Shown: positions 33,053-43,690, numbered from the stretch's first letter. The stretch is DNA of 64,000 bases from Oreohelix idahoensis (GCA_024509875.1 JAMPIV010017548.1:94289-158288), one strand, 5' to 3'. Numbers and translations are program-made. Notes: generated by a model from the sequence alone, not told the origin.

Positions 33053-33416
33053 TCCCTGCCATCTATGCATCCCCCAAAAAAAGGATGTTTCAATGACAGG
33101 TCATTAGTGCGAACCTCTATAGATATCACCGGAAGTTTATCATGGGCAGTTCAGCCTATTAACAAACCTACCCTCTGTCCTGTTCTTACTGTTCTAAGTC
33201 TACTATCATACTGGACACAGTATTAAGGTCTTTGTCTTGTTGGACTGACCAATACTGATATATAGGGGAACAACAGAAGTGATTGCGTCATTAATAGGCT
33301 GAACTGCCCATGATAAACTTCCGGTGTTATGTATAGAGGTTCGCACTAATGACCTGTCATTGAAACATCCTTTTTTTGGGGATGCGTAGATGGCAGGGAG
33401 GGCAGTGTGATTCGCT
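33036..33416. repeat. Foldback palindrome with 127-bp arms
   Basis: 33036-33162 and 33291-33416 are inverted copies (AGCGAATCACACTGCCCTCC ... CAGTTCAGCCTATTAA against TTAATAGGCTGAACTGCCC ... GGCAGTGTGATTCGCT), with only a few mismatches and a 128-bp unrelated spacer. The outer ends of both arms coincide with the 5' end of the tRNA-like SINE head. It could be a MITE-like foldback element or two SINE-linked copies joined head to head. No target duplication was recognised. Confidence 0.85.
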
Positions 33417-34245
33417 TTCGTAATGGTATACGCGGAACAAAAAGGTTAATTTTCTTGACATACACATATTGACTGCAATTTTTATTATTTACTAACTAAT
33501 TTCTTATTTTCTTTGAAACCTTCGTCTTACCAACCGCAGTTTTATCAACCGCGACACTTATCAAAAGCGGTTGGCTGGGCTTACCTGTAATTAATCAACT
33601 CGCAGGAAAATCAATAAAAGAATGCGATAACCAGCAGTGGCCCTTCTTAACTCTTTCAGTCCCAAGCAAAAAGGTGGGTTTGGCCCAAACAAAAATGGCC
33701 ATACCAGTATGTTTTTATTGTTTTTGTTTGGAAATAATTTTTTTTAAATGTTCATATTCATAAATAACAAAAGTCCATAATGGATGGCTATACTTTAAGA
33801 AGATAGCGTTTTTGAGTTGTCAAAATTGGAAAACAGCCCTAGAAAGGATCAAGAGATACGAAAGCCAGTATACTGGCTCTTGGGCCAAATGGGTCTAGCG
33901 GGAAGTACAGTATACTGGCTCTTGGGGCTTAAAGAGTTAAGTATCAGCCCAGGCGAGAGAGGACGAAACGAAGCGCCCTGTGTACCTACACAGAAGAACA
34001 CAAAGACATGACACATTAGCATCGGGCACTGTTGGGTGTTTTGTTTTGTTTTGTTTAGTTTTGTTTTGTTATGTTCGCTAGTTTATTTGTTTAATGTTTG
34101 CTTAGTCACTGAATGGGCTGTAAAAATAAATATAGCCCCTGCCTCTAGAATCAAGAGTTTTATTGTTGTTCGGGTCGGTGCGAGTGTGAAAAGAGAGATA
34201 TCAAATATCACAATATAATCATCACCATCATCTCGCCCACCCTAC

Positions 34246-34247
<2 letters not shown>
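33417..34247. other. Unassigned DNA
   Basis: Contains a short direct repeat AGTATACTGGCTCTTGGG near 33869 and 33908 and a TTTTG-rich run near 34040-34070. No coding or repeat family recognised. Confidence 0.5.

Positions 34248-34325
<78 letters not shown>
34248..34325. repeat. (TA)n(GA)n microsatellite
   Basis: About 48 bases of alternating TA followed by about 28 bases of GA, then GACA repeats to 34352. Lies about 110 bases left of the C1 insertion. Confidence 0.95.
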
Positions 34326-34331
<6 letters not shown>

Positions 34332-34436
34332 AGAGACAGACAGACAGACAGAGTATACAGATGCAAGCGTCAACAGACATTTGAATAAATATGAATAAAT
34401 ATCTGTTACCGGTGAACGTTGAGCCGGAAGGCAGAC

Positions 34437-35517
34437 TGTTGCGTGATAAATTCTCGCAACATCGTTTTGTTTCAATGTCTGTTTTATAACGCAAGGGCAA
34501 CAACTGCTTGGAATTTATAGTCACTTTTCTCGGTAAGCATTTGTCTTCTCGCGTTGGTATCGAATGCAGTTAAGTTTGAGCTGTGGTCATTTTTGCGCTG
34601 GACTGCGCATGACTTGTCTTGTTGTTTGGTCGATCGGTTTCCGCCCACGACTAGTGGGGTGAGCGATTTGGAATGGCGAAAGAGATGCCTCGTTGAAGAG
34701 GGGATCTCCGCTATTTTTTTGTTCTGTCAGGGATGTGTAGTCCTCTTAATGGATATTTCGTTTATTCGAGATAATACCTCTAGTGTTTTCCCACATGTCG
34801 GGAGGCGTGATATTTCTGTGTATTTCATGAAAGCAAGGTAAATTGACTCTTTCATTAACTCTATTGATTTTGGGTCGTGAGCGATTTCGATTCATAGCCT
34901 GTCTGCGAAAGTCGTCGTCACGAGATGTTTTCCTAGCTCACATGTCGCTGCATTGTACTGCATCGGTTGATGCAGGTACCAAGGACCATTACTTGCTACT
35001 TTGTTAAATGAATTAGGTTTGGAAAACCTTTATTATCTAGAGGATATTTTTGTGGACATTATTTATACTTCGGCAGACGTGTCTGTCTTGCTGAAGTCAA
35101 ACTAAGGAGAGTAAACTGATCTCATACATCTGGTTATCTCCTGGCTGTTATAGAAAAGGATGGAGTTTTCCACCTGACTACATTTACAGCACTATGAAAT
35201 ATAACATGCATCTGACTCATCATTGTAATGCTGTCTACCGTCTATTGCTGTATTGAATGTTGCTGTGATAATGACTGTTTGATGTGCCTACACATTTGCG
35301 TAACCATTTTGTCACTGTGGCGTCCACAATAAATAATGAAGAAAAACGTCAACGGCTGTTTCAAGACTCATTGACTTTATACGTCGTGAGTTTACTGACG
35401 TCCTATGTGGATTGCCCTGTTATTGTTGCATGAACATTGTTTTGACTGAACACATCTACACACTACACAAAACCAGACATGCGGATACCATCCATCATCA
35501 TATGGCATCACGCATCA
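34437..35517 (+). repeat. C1 5' LTR
   Basis: Begins TGTTGCGTGAT and ends ATCACGCATCA: an 11-bp terminal inverted repeat with one mismatch. Identical in length to the 3' LTR. AATAAATAATG near 35329 is a candidate poly(A) signal, conserved in the other C LTRs. Confidence 0.95.
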
Positions 35518-36948
35518 TTTGGTGGCCATAAGCTGGTTTGATTCTGGTACTAGCAAACACGGGGTCCCTTACCCACTTCATTTTCAACAAGAATTCATCA
35601 GCATCCTTCAAGAAATTAACATTCTTCAATACAGTCAACATCTTCAAAATTTTCAAAGTACTCGGCGTTGCCCGGTAAAAGTCAAAATTTCAATTTTTTG
35701 ACGGAAACAAGAATTTGACAGTACCCGGCGTTGTTACATGTTGCCGGATAACTCGGACTGCTGTTATCTTTTACGCAAGTCAAGCAAGTTGCTGCTGTCA
35801 AGGTTCCAGTGCTGTCGTTTTTGTGAAGGTCAAGTGCCGGTTGAAACGGGTTGTTTTCTGAAGAAGGCCAAGTACCGATTTCCATCAACTTACTTTTGGA
35901 TTAGAAGGTCAAGTGCCGAAACAACTCAACACACAGTACTTCAGAAGCTCTTGTACCATCGTGTTAGCAGTGGAAGCAGTTCAGATGTGCCATCATCGTT
36001 GGAGCTTCGCTCTTTAGGACTTTGATTGACATCCGTTTTTCTGCTGTTCGACGATTGGAAGCCTATAAGTTAAGTGGCCTGTTTGTATGTAAACTGTGCC
36101 CTTATACTTCTGCTGAGTCTTCTGTGTATCATCTCATTCTATATGTTATATGTCTATATGTTATTTGTATATTTATATGTTTATATTTCGCGGGTTCTCG
36201 GTTGGGTGGTGTCTCCGTTAGATTATGCCACGTCATAGAGGTCGTCTATTGTGAGCGTTTTCTGTAAGGTTTGCAAATTTCCGATACTGGAATTTGCTAA
36301 GCGACTTCTGTTGCTATTTATGTTAGCTGTGATGACATGTTTTAATATTGTTTTCGTTATTATTTCGCATTCTTTAGTTTTGTTTTGATTTGTTTGTATT
36401 TGTTAGCCTACTCTTGTCTATAATTTAGTTTCATACAACATTTTTGTTTATACACTGTGGTGTCATGTATTTTGTTTGATTATAGCGCAGATATCGTCAC
36501 ATTTTTTGTGATATTTCATTAATTTCTGCTTTATTTTTAGTTGATTTCTGCGAAAGTTTTTGTATTGTTGCTGATCTTTGTTATTGTTTACATTGTTATT
36601 GTTTACATTGTTTGTATTGTTTACATTTTCAATGTTTACATTCTGCATGTGTTTACATAGTCATTGTTTACAGTTATAGTAATTAGTTAATGGGCTATGC
36701 TAATGCACTGTTACTACTACACTGATGATAAATGAATGATGAATAGTGTCGTGCACTATTGAATGAGAAGTGCACTTATGATCAAGAATTGAGTGCTGAT
36801 ATTTCATATACAAGTTCTTTGATTGGAGACTTGTTTCCCACAGAGACTGGGATAATATAAGGTGATGTGAATATATAAGTGTTTAATTAAGACTTGTTAC
36901 ACTTAGGTTTGAAATAAATTAGTTAATTATTTCAGGTTTTGGACTCAT
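35518..36948 (+). other. C1 primer-binding site candidate and long leader
   Basis: TGGTGGCCATAAGCTGGT from 35520 lies two bases after the LTR and is the likely primer-binding site; the tRNA is not identified. The leader is unusually long (1.4 kb). It has three spaced copies of GAAGGYCAAGTRCCG (about 35825, 35862, 35905), two GGCGTTG copies near 35664 and 35733, and a TTGTTTACA-rich segment at 36570-36650. Its ORFs (35519-35701, 35738-36025, 36022-36267) are short and not supported. Confidence 0.6.
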
Positions 36949-37581
36949 ATGTTAGACAACATGTCTACATTTGAGCACTTTTTTGAGCAGGGTAAATTGC
37001 TTGGCAAGACTGGTGATAAGTTAGAAGAATTTGCAACTGCTCGATATGATAAAGCAATGGAAGCTGAACAAAAGAAACTGCAGATGGAAGCTGAACAAAA
37101 GAAACTGCAGATGCAGGTGGATGAAAAAAGATTCCAAATGGAAATGGAAAAACAAAAAAGGGAATCAGAAGCTGAGGAAAGAAAACTCCAGCTACAGCTA
37201 GAAGCTGAGAATAAAAGACTTGAAAAAGAGGCTGAGAATAAAAGACTTGAAAAAGAGACTGAGAATAAAAGACTTGAAAAAGAGGCTGAAAATAAAAGAC
37301 TTGAAAAAGAAGCTGAAAATGAAAGACTTCAAAAAGAGGCTCAGGCTGAGGAAAGAAGATTACAGAGAGAGTCTGATGAGAGGAAAGAGAAAGCAAAAAT
37401 GGAACATGAAGAAAAGGTCTTAGCTTTAGAGTTAGAAAAATTGAAATTGGCAAGTTTAAAAACATGTTACCTGAAAATGGAGTTGAATTCTCCGAGTTTA
37501 TTGCAAGAATACGCATTACTTTCTCACGATGGGTTGAACTATCTAAGACGGAAAAAACTTATGAAGGACTTATGGACTTAA
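36949..37581 (+). pseudogene. C1 Gag N-terminus (coiled coil), truncated by deletion
   Basis: ATG codons at 36949 and 36961 (MLDNMSTFEHFFEQGKLLG). Residues about 35-165 are a long Glu/Lys/Arg coiled coil containing four to five tandem nine-residue units of the form ENKRLEKEA (27-bp DNA repeat, about 37204-37340). The coil is much longer than in C2, which lacks these units. Frame is lost at about 37452, where C1 jumps from the end of the coil to the middle of capsid; the following residues to 37581 are out of frame. The deleted part, present in C2, holds the first half of capsid. Confidence 0.88.
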
Positions 37582-40500
37582 TACTTAGAGACAAAGTCAT
37601 GTCGTCTGTCAATGAGTCTTTCCTTGCTTTCCTTCATGAACGTAAACCTAAAACAATAAAAGAAATGGAAGATTTCTGTTGCCAATACGTAACTGCGCAC
37701 CCACACATAACCATGGGTAACTCTAAGGTGAGAGAAGGTTTACCAGTTGCTTCGGCAGCTCCGTATGGTCAAAACTTTGCTCGTAGATCCCAACAAAATT
37801 TTGATAGAAAGGGTAGCGGTAATTTCTGTCAAAATCATGGAAATCAATTTCATGGTGATTCTTCTTCGAAGAATTGGAGACAGCCTGATAGTACACGTTA
37901 CTATCACCCTAATAATTATAGGCATTTCAAAAGAGGATATGGTAATAGAGGTTATTCCTGCCGAAGACCTCAGAACCAAACAAATAGATGTTCGCATCAA
38001 TGTGAACATGATAGTAATCGTGGAAACTGGAATTCGAACCAGGATAACAATTACAATAGAGACAATAATAACTGCAGAGATAATAATAACTTTGATAACT
38101 TCAGAGGTAATAATAGTCGGGGTAGATCTCAACACAAAAAAAAGCGATATCAGCAGGCTAATGCTGTACAACAGGAAACTGAGGGAGCCTGTAATCATGG
38201 TGTTGATAATAAAAACTTTGACGCTGTCACTGGTTCTGCTTTTGACTTTGAGAGAGCAAACAAATGCCCCCAATGCAGTACTTTATTCGAACCGGGTACC
38301 ATAACTACTTTGAGTTGTGGTCACCCACTTCCCGCTCTTCCTGCTGCTGTTGCGCATGACGGGAGGGGTTCTTTAATCCTACATAAGGGTCTTGTTAATG
38401 ATACTCCGGTCTCACTACTTTTCGATTCTGGATGCACCACTATTGGTGTTAGACAATCGCTTGTAGATCCATCTTGTGCTACAGGAAGGGTTATTAAATG
38501 TGTCACATTTGGCGGCACTCTAGAAAAATATCCTACTGCTGTAATTCGCATTGCCACTCCTTTCTTTACTGGAGATGTGCATGCTTGTCTCTTACCTAAT
38601 CCTATTGCGGACCTTATTATTGGTCGTATTCACGGAGTTAGGGAGTGTACCCCACAGCAGATTGCTGCTTGGGAAGATAATAACATGCAAGCTACAAATG
38701 CAGTGGTTACAAGAGCACAAGCTCTACAAACACCCGAAACTTCACTGAATAGTGATAATGAAGTTGATAGCCAAGATAGTCACTTAGTAATCACTCGTGA
38801 CTCTTTCATAAAATTGCAAGAAGAAGATCCTTCTTTAAAAAAGTTCTTCGTTCTTGCGAAGAAAGGTGATCCGAATCAGGATACAAATAGAAAATCTTGG
38901 ATTGCAATGAGAAACGGCGTACTTGTACGTATGGTACAAGATTCGACTACGTCGGCACATTCGCAAATTCTTGTTCCCAAGAGCATGAGAGTCCAAATAT
39001 TACAACATGCTCATGACTCGCAATGTGCTGGACATATGGGTTTTTCCCGTACGAAGTCGAGAGTCCTTGCGGCTTTCTTTTGGCCTTTTGTCAATAAGGA
39101 CATTCGTATTTACTGCCGATCATGCAAGGTATGTCAGGAGGTCAAATCTAGAGGACCACGACATGCTGCGCCTATCCAGGCTGCTGACATTCCTATTCGG
39201 CCGTTTCAGAAAATGGCCATAGATATTATTGGCCCTTTTAAGGTCAAGTCGGCCAGAGGACATCAGTTCATCCTTACATGTGTCGATATGTGCACACGTT
39301 GGCCAGAGGCTATTCCTCTTAAGAGCATATCTACTACAGATATCGCAGATGCTCTTTGGTTGATATTTTCTCGCTTGGGGTTCCCCAGAGAAATATTGTC
39401 AGACCATGGCACTCAACTCATATCTGACACTATGTCACAGGTAATGTCTACCTTACATATTGAACGATCTCTCAGTAGTATCTACCATCCTATGTCTAAT
39501 GGGTTAGTTGAGCGTCTGAATAGAACGCTCAAGACTTTGCTTGGTAAGATAACTGAAGATCATCCTCAGGATTGGGACAGGGTTTTACCCGCGGCTCTCT
39601 TTGCCTATAGAGAAGTCCCTAATGAACACACAGGATTTTCTCCCTTCGAACTTGTCTTTGGCGCGCGTCCACGCGGCCCTATGTCTTTATTACACGATCT
39701 CATCACTGCCGATGATATTAGCGATGAAACTCAATCCTCATATGAGTATGTCATTGCTCTTAGACAAAAGATCATTGAGGCATGTAAGCTAGCAACTGCT
39801 TCATCAGAAATTGCTAAAGAGAAGGCAAGACAGTTTGCTAACAAGAATAGATGTCTACGACAACTTTGTCCAGGTGACAAAGCATTCGTCCTACTCCCCA
39901 GTAGGGAAAATAGACTTCTTATTGCATGGAAAGGTCCGTATGCAATAGTCTCTCGGATTTCCGATGTTGACTATGTGGTCGATATTGATGGAAAGCATAA
40001 AACTTTCCACATAAACATGCTTTCGGAATTTCACGAACGTCCGGACTATTTGCTGCCTATTTTCCAGGCAACGGATGATGCTCCTGCACCTCACGGTCAT
40101 TATTCATCCCTGTCTGTCATTCAGGATGAGGAAGCTACCTTCTCTGATGTCAACCTTCCCCTTCCAGTGGTTCCATTACATTCCACGGAATCTTGGAAAA
40201 ACGTTTCTGTTTCTCCTAATCTTTCTGGTGACGAACATCGACAAGTCTCGTCGATGTTACAAACATTTCAGGATGTTCTCACTGACATTCCTGGACACAC
40301 AGATGTCATAGAACATGACATAATTCTTACCGACAATAATCCAATTAGGGTTAGGCCGTATCCTATTCCTATACACTTTCAGTCGCAAGTGGAAAAGGAA
40401 TTGGATGAAATGATTCAATTAAATATAATTGAACCATCGACTTCACCATATTCTTCTTCCATGGTTATTGTCCGGAAGAAGGATAAGAACATACGAATTT

Positions 40501-41606
40501 GCGTTGATTATCGCAAATTGAATCAGGTCACAAAGTTCGACGCTGAACCGATGCCTTTGTTAGAAGATCTACTGATTAGACTTTCTAATTCTAGATTCTT
40601 CACTAAACTTGACTTGTCTAAAGGTTATTGGCAAGTGCCTTTAGCAGAGCATGCCAAACCTCTTACTGCTTTTTCTACACCTAGGGGTCTATTTCAATGG
40701 AATGTTATGCCTTTTGGTCTCATGAACGCCCCTGCCACTTTCGTTTGCATGATGCGTCGAATTCTGTCACATCGTTCGGATGTCATCGCATACTTAGATG
40801 ACATCTGTCTCTTCAGTGATACCTGGGAAGATCACTATTTAGGGTTATATGACTTACTGTCCACTCTACGTGAGAATAATTTGACAGCAAAACCTTCTAA
40901 AGCTTTTGTTGGTTTTGGTGAAATCTCTTTCCTGGGTCATCGTGTTGGTCATGGTCTCTTGAAGACAGAAGACCACAATACTTCCAAAATACTGAACATC
41001 TCTGTTCCTAAAACGAAGAAACAAGTTAGGAGTCTCTTAGGTTTAATTCAATTTTATGGGAGATTTATTCCAAATTTATCTTCGATCATGGCACCTCTAT
41101 CAACATTGTTGAAGAAAGGTTCGCCTAATCTGGTCCGTTGGTCTGAAGAATGCCAATCTTCACTAGACCAAATCAAGAATATATTTTCTTCTCCTCCCAT
41201 CTTAAGATTACCTACTCTTGATAGGACTCTTGTTCTTCGGAGTGATGCTTCATCCACTGGGATTGGAGCAGCACTGATGCAAGAATATGCAAATACTCTG
41301 CATCCTGTTATGTACATTTCTAGAAAACTAAATGCGGCAGAGAGGAACTACTCGGTTTTAGACCGTGAGTTGTTAGCGATGGTTTGGTCAATTCTAAAAC
41401 TACAAAGATTCCTCCTGGGCGCACATTTCATTCTAGAGACTGATCAGAAAGCTCTTACAGCTATTCAGACTAAGAATTTGAAGAGTTCGAGATCCACTCG
41501 ATATGCTATAGCTCTTCAACCTTTTCACTTCACGGTACGAGCTATCCGTGGTGCGGATAATGTGATGGCTGACATTTTGTCTAGATGCCCACATGACTCC
41601 AACTAA
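37464..41606 (+). CDS. C1 Gag C-terminus, protease, integrase, reverse transcriptase, RNase H
   Basis: 1,380 codons without a stop. Order by residue: SCAN-like capsid half (1-75), basic Asn/Arg/Gly-rich nucleocapsid (about 100-230), a C-x2-C-x13-C-x-H motif (CPQCSTLF ... SCGH, about 271-290), aspartic protease with LLFDSGCTT (about 320) and LIIGRI, integrase zinc domain (HDSQCAGHMG ... CKVCQE, about 515-560), DDE core (MAIDIIGPF, LSDHGTQL, NGLVERLNRTL), GPY/F module (LLIAWKGPYAIVSRIS, about 820), RT (KLDLSKGYWQVPL, MPFGLMNAPATF, YLDD about 1110), and RNase H (RSDASSTGIGAALM, LDRELLAMVW, ETDQKAL, VMADILSRC). All catalytic residues are present. Only the missing first part of gag prevents this copy from coding a full set. 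The listed ATG is internal; the natural start was the gag ATG. Confidence 0.95.
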   Translation: MLPENGVEFSEFIARIRITFSRWVELSKTEKTYEGLMDLILRDKVMSSVNESFLAFLHERKPKTIKEMEDFCCQYVTAHPHITMGNSKVREGLPVASAAPYGQNFARRSQQNFDRKGSGNFCQNHGNQFHGDSSSKNWRQPDSTRYYHPNNYRHFKRGYGNRGYSCRRPQNQTNRCSHQCEHDSNRGNWNSNQDNNYNRDNNNCRDNNNFDNFRGNNSRGRSQHKKKRYQQANAVQQETEGACNHGVDNKNFDAVTGSAFDFERANKCPQCSTLFEPGTITTLSCGHPLPALPAAVAHDGRGSLILHKGLVNDTPVSLLFDSGCTTIGVRQSLVDPSCATGRVIKCVTFGGTLEKYPTAVIRIATPFFTGDVHACLLPNPIADLIIGRIHGVRECTPQQIAAWEDNNMQATNAVVTRAQALQTPETSLNSDNEVDSQDSHLVITRDSFIKLQEEDPSLKKFFVLAKKGDPNQDTNRKSWIAMRNGVLVRMVQDSTTSAHSQILVPKSMRVQILQHAHDSQCAGHMGFSRTKSRVLAAFFWPFVNKDIRIYCRSCKVCQEVKSRGPRHAAPIQAADIPIRPFQKMAIDIIGPFKVKSARGHQFILTCVDMCTRWPEAIPLKSISTTDIADALWLIFSRLGFPREILSDHGTQLISDTMSQVMSTLHIERSLSSIYHPMSNGLVERLNRTLKTLLGKITEDHPQDWDRVLPAALFAYREVPNEHTGFSPFELVFGARPRGPMSLLHDLITADDISDETQSSYEYVIALRQKIIEACKLATASSEIAKEKARQFANKNRCLRQLCPGDKAFVLLPSRENRLLIAWKGPYAIVSRISDVDYVVDIDGKHKTFHINMLSEFHERPDYLLPIFQATDDAPAPHGHYSSLSVIQDEEATFSDVNLPLPVVPLHSTESWKNVSVSPNLSGDEHRQVSSMLQTFQDVLTDIPGHTDVIEHDIILTDNNPIRVRPYPIPIHFQSQVEKELDEMIQLNIIEPSTSPYSSSMVIVRKKDKNIRICVDYRKLNQVTKFDAEPMPLLEDLLIRLSNSRFFTKLDLSKGYWQVPLAEHAKPLTAFSTPRGLFQWNVMPFGLMNAPATFVCMMRRILSHRSDVIAYLDDICLFSDTWEDHYLGLYDLLSTLRENNLTAKPSKAFVGFGEISFLGHRVGHGLLKTEDHNTSKILNISVPKTKKQVRSLLGLIQFYGRFIPNLSSIMAPLSTLLKKGSPNLVRWSEECQSSLDQIKNIFSSPPILRLPTLDRTLVLRSDASSTGIGAALMQEYANTLHPVMYISRKLNAAERNYSVLDRELLAMVWSILKLQRFLLGAHFILETDQKALTAIQTKNLKSSRSTRYAIALQPFHFTVRAIRGADNVMADILSRCPHDSN

Positions 41607-42358
41607 TACTTCTGTCCTATATTTCTATATATTACAGAGTCATAACACACCTATATTTCTACAATAGATTAGCACATCTGTACTTACTTTATATGTACAC
41701 ACTATCGTGCTTTGTTGTCATCTTCTTCTGTTCGTTTTTTAAGATGATAGAGGAGGACTGAGTAGTTAATATAAGGGCCGTTAGTTTACTAAACAGCCAC
41801 AATTATTAATAATGTATTGTACCTTATGAAGCATATTAGTTATTAATTAGCATTATATTGCTTGTACTTTCTCAGAATGTCATTGTTGAGCTGAGGACTT
41901 ACCTTACGAGTTCTAGATTGTGTACTTACCCTCGGAATACCAGAGCATATATCCTGGATCGTCATGTAGTTTAACTTTACTATGTACTTATGTCATTACA
42001 TGTCAAAGAATGTACTATTTAAATTTTCCTATCAGATTTGTACATCCATTTTTTAAAGACAATATTAGAGTATGCTGTTTAATGATGATTATAGTAACTT
42101 GCATACGTATATTGTGTTTACATGCTAACGTGATGTGTGTTGGTGACACCTCCCCGATGTGAATATTTTTTGAGACATATTTATTTTTCTGTTGAGGTAT
42201 ATCCTCACCAGACACTCTATAATTAGCCTATTGTTTGGCAATTTAATTAATTATCAGCGCATAATTCGTGCGTTTTGAGCCGCTTATCGCTTGCTCTTTG
42301 ATATTGAAAAAAAAAAATATGTTCCACATTTTTTTTTTATCGGGAGGAGGTGGTGATA
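41607..42358 (+). other. C1 3' untranslated region with polypurine tract
   Basis: About 750 bases between the RNase H stop and the 3' LTR. It ends in CGGGAGGAGGTGGTGATA, a purine tract immediately before the LTR, after an A run and a T run near 42307 and 42331. The ORF at 41920-42162 is hydrophobic but short and has no signal of an envelope protein; I found no matching ORF in the C2 copy. Confidence 0.7.
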
Positions 42359-43439
42359 TGTTGCGTGATAAATTCTCGCAACATCGTTTTATGTCAATAT
42401 CTATTTTATAACGCAAGGGCAACAACTGCTTGAAATTTATAGTCACTTTTCTCGGTAAGCATTTGTCTTCTCGCGTTGGTATCGAATGCAGTTAAGTTTG
42501 AGCTGTGGTCATTTTTGCGCTGGACTGCGCATGACTTGTCTTGTTGTTTGGTCGATCGGTTTCCGCCCACGACTAGTGGGGTGAGCGATTTGGAATGGCG
42601 AAAGAGATGCCTCGTTGAAGAGGGGATCTCCGCTATTTTTTTGTTCTGTCAGGGATGTGTAGTCCTCTTAATGGATATTTCGTTTATTCGAGATAATACC
42701 TCTAGTGTTTTCCCACATGTCGGGAGGCGTGATATTTCTGTGTATTTCATGAAAGCAAGGTAAATTGACTCTTTCATTAACTCTATTGATTTTGGGTCGT
42801 GAGCGATTTCGATTCATAGCCTGTCTGCGAAAGTCGTCGTCACGAGATGTTTTCCTAGCTCACATGTCGCTGCATTGTACTGCATCGGTTGATGCAGGTA
42901 CCAAGGACCATTACTTGCTACTTTGTTAAATGAATTAGGTTTGGAAAACCTTTATTATCTAGAGGATATTTTTGTGGACATTATTTATACTTCGGCAGAC
43001 GTGTCTGTCTTGCTGAAGTCAAACTAAGGAGAGTGAACTGATCTCATACATCTGGTTATCTCCTGGCTGTTATAGAAAAGGATGGAGTTTTCCACCTGAC
43101 TACATTTACAGCACTATGAAATATAACATGCATCTGACTCATCATTGTAATGCTGTCTACCGTCTATTGCTGTATTGAATGTTGCTGTGATAATGACTGT
43201 TTGATGTGCCTACACATTTGCGTAACCATTTTGTCACTGTGGCGTCCACAATAAATAATGAAGAAAAACGTCAACGGCTGTTTCAGGACTCATTGACTTT
43301 ATACGTCGTGAGTTTACTGACGTCCTATGTGGATTGCCCTGTTATTGTTGCATGAACATTGTTTTGACTGAACACATCTACACACTACACAAAACCAGAC
43401 ATGCGGATACCATCCATCATCATATGGCATCACGCATCA
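42359..43439 (+). repeat. C1 3' LTR
   Basis: TGTTGCGTGAT ... ATCACGCATCA, 1,081 bp, same length as the 5' LTR with few substitutions. Followed by the CAGAC target-site duplication. Confidence 0.95.
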
Positions 43440-43444
43440 CAGAC

Positions 43445-43690
43445 GTCCATAGACTTATAAAGATTATGACTTCTGCTTCCTCAAGTCGTTTAAGACAACT
43501 AATGTGGGGCACATGGAACTGGCAACCTCACAATGTAACACAAGTTGTTACAGATTCTTCTGTTGCATGAGCATATGATTTGATACAAGCTTCTTGCAAG
43601 GGGCTCAGCCCGTGGTAGTGATCCATTTGGTTGTACTAGATCCATGCACCGCGAGGAGCGGAAAATGAGTTGAATGAATAAACTGTGTAC
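43445..43690 (+). repeat. Dispersed repeat related to 21610-21800
   Basis: Shares block order with 45215-45415: AAGACAACTAATGTGG, CTGGCAACCTCACAATGT, GCTTCTTGCAAGGGG, then GATCCATGCACCGCGAGGAG and TGAATGAATAAA at the end. Diverged copy of an unidentified SINE or LINE 3' region. Confidence 0.45.

Larger units (their letters stand above)
34437..43439 (+). mobile_element. Ty3/Gypsy LTR retrotransposon C1 (integrase-first), complete with gag deletion
   Basis: 9,003 bp between LTRs of 1,081 bp each (34437-35517 and 42359-43439), with target-site duplication CAGAC at 34432-34436 and 43440-43444. The pol part is one open frame, but gag has lost about 313 bp compared with C2. The LTRs differ at a small number of sites (for example TTTGTTTCAATGTCTG versus TTATGTCAATATCTA near their 5' ends), so it is older than A2 but still recent. 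Element C2 at the window end is the same family. Confidence 0.96.

Noticed and set aside
37747..38304. 185- and 177-codon ORFs overlapping C1 gag in other frames (and the same in C2 near 62565-63183)
   Set aside because: They are Ile/Val-rich shadows of the Asn-rich nucleocapsid (AAT codons read as ATT, ATA); conservation follows from the true gag frame.
41920..42162. Possible envelope-like ORF after C1 RNase H
   Set aside because: Only 80 codons, no signal peptide plus transmembrane layout, and no matching ORF seen in C2.
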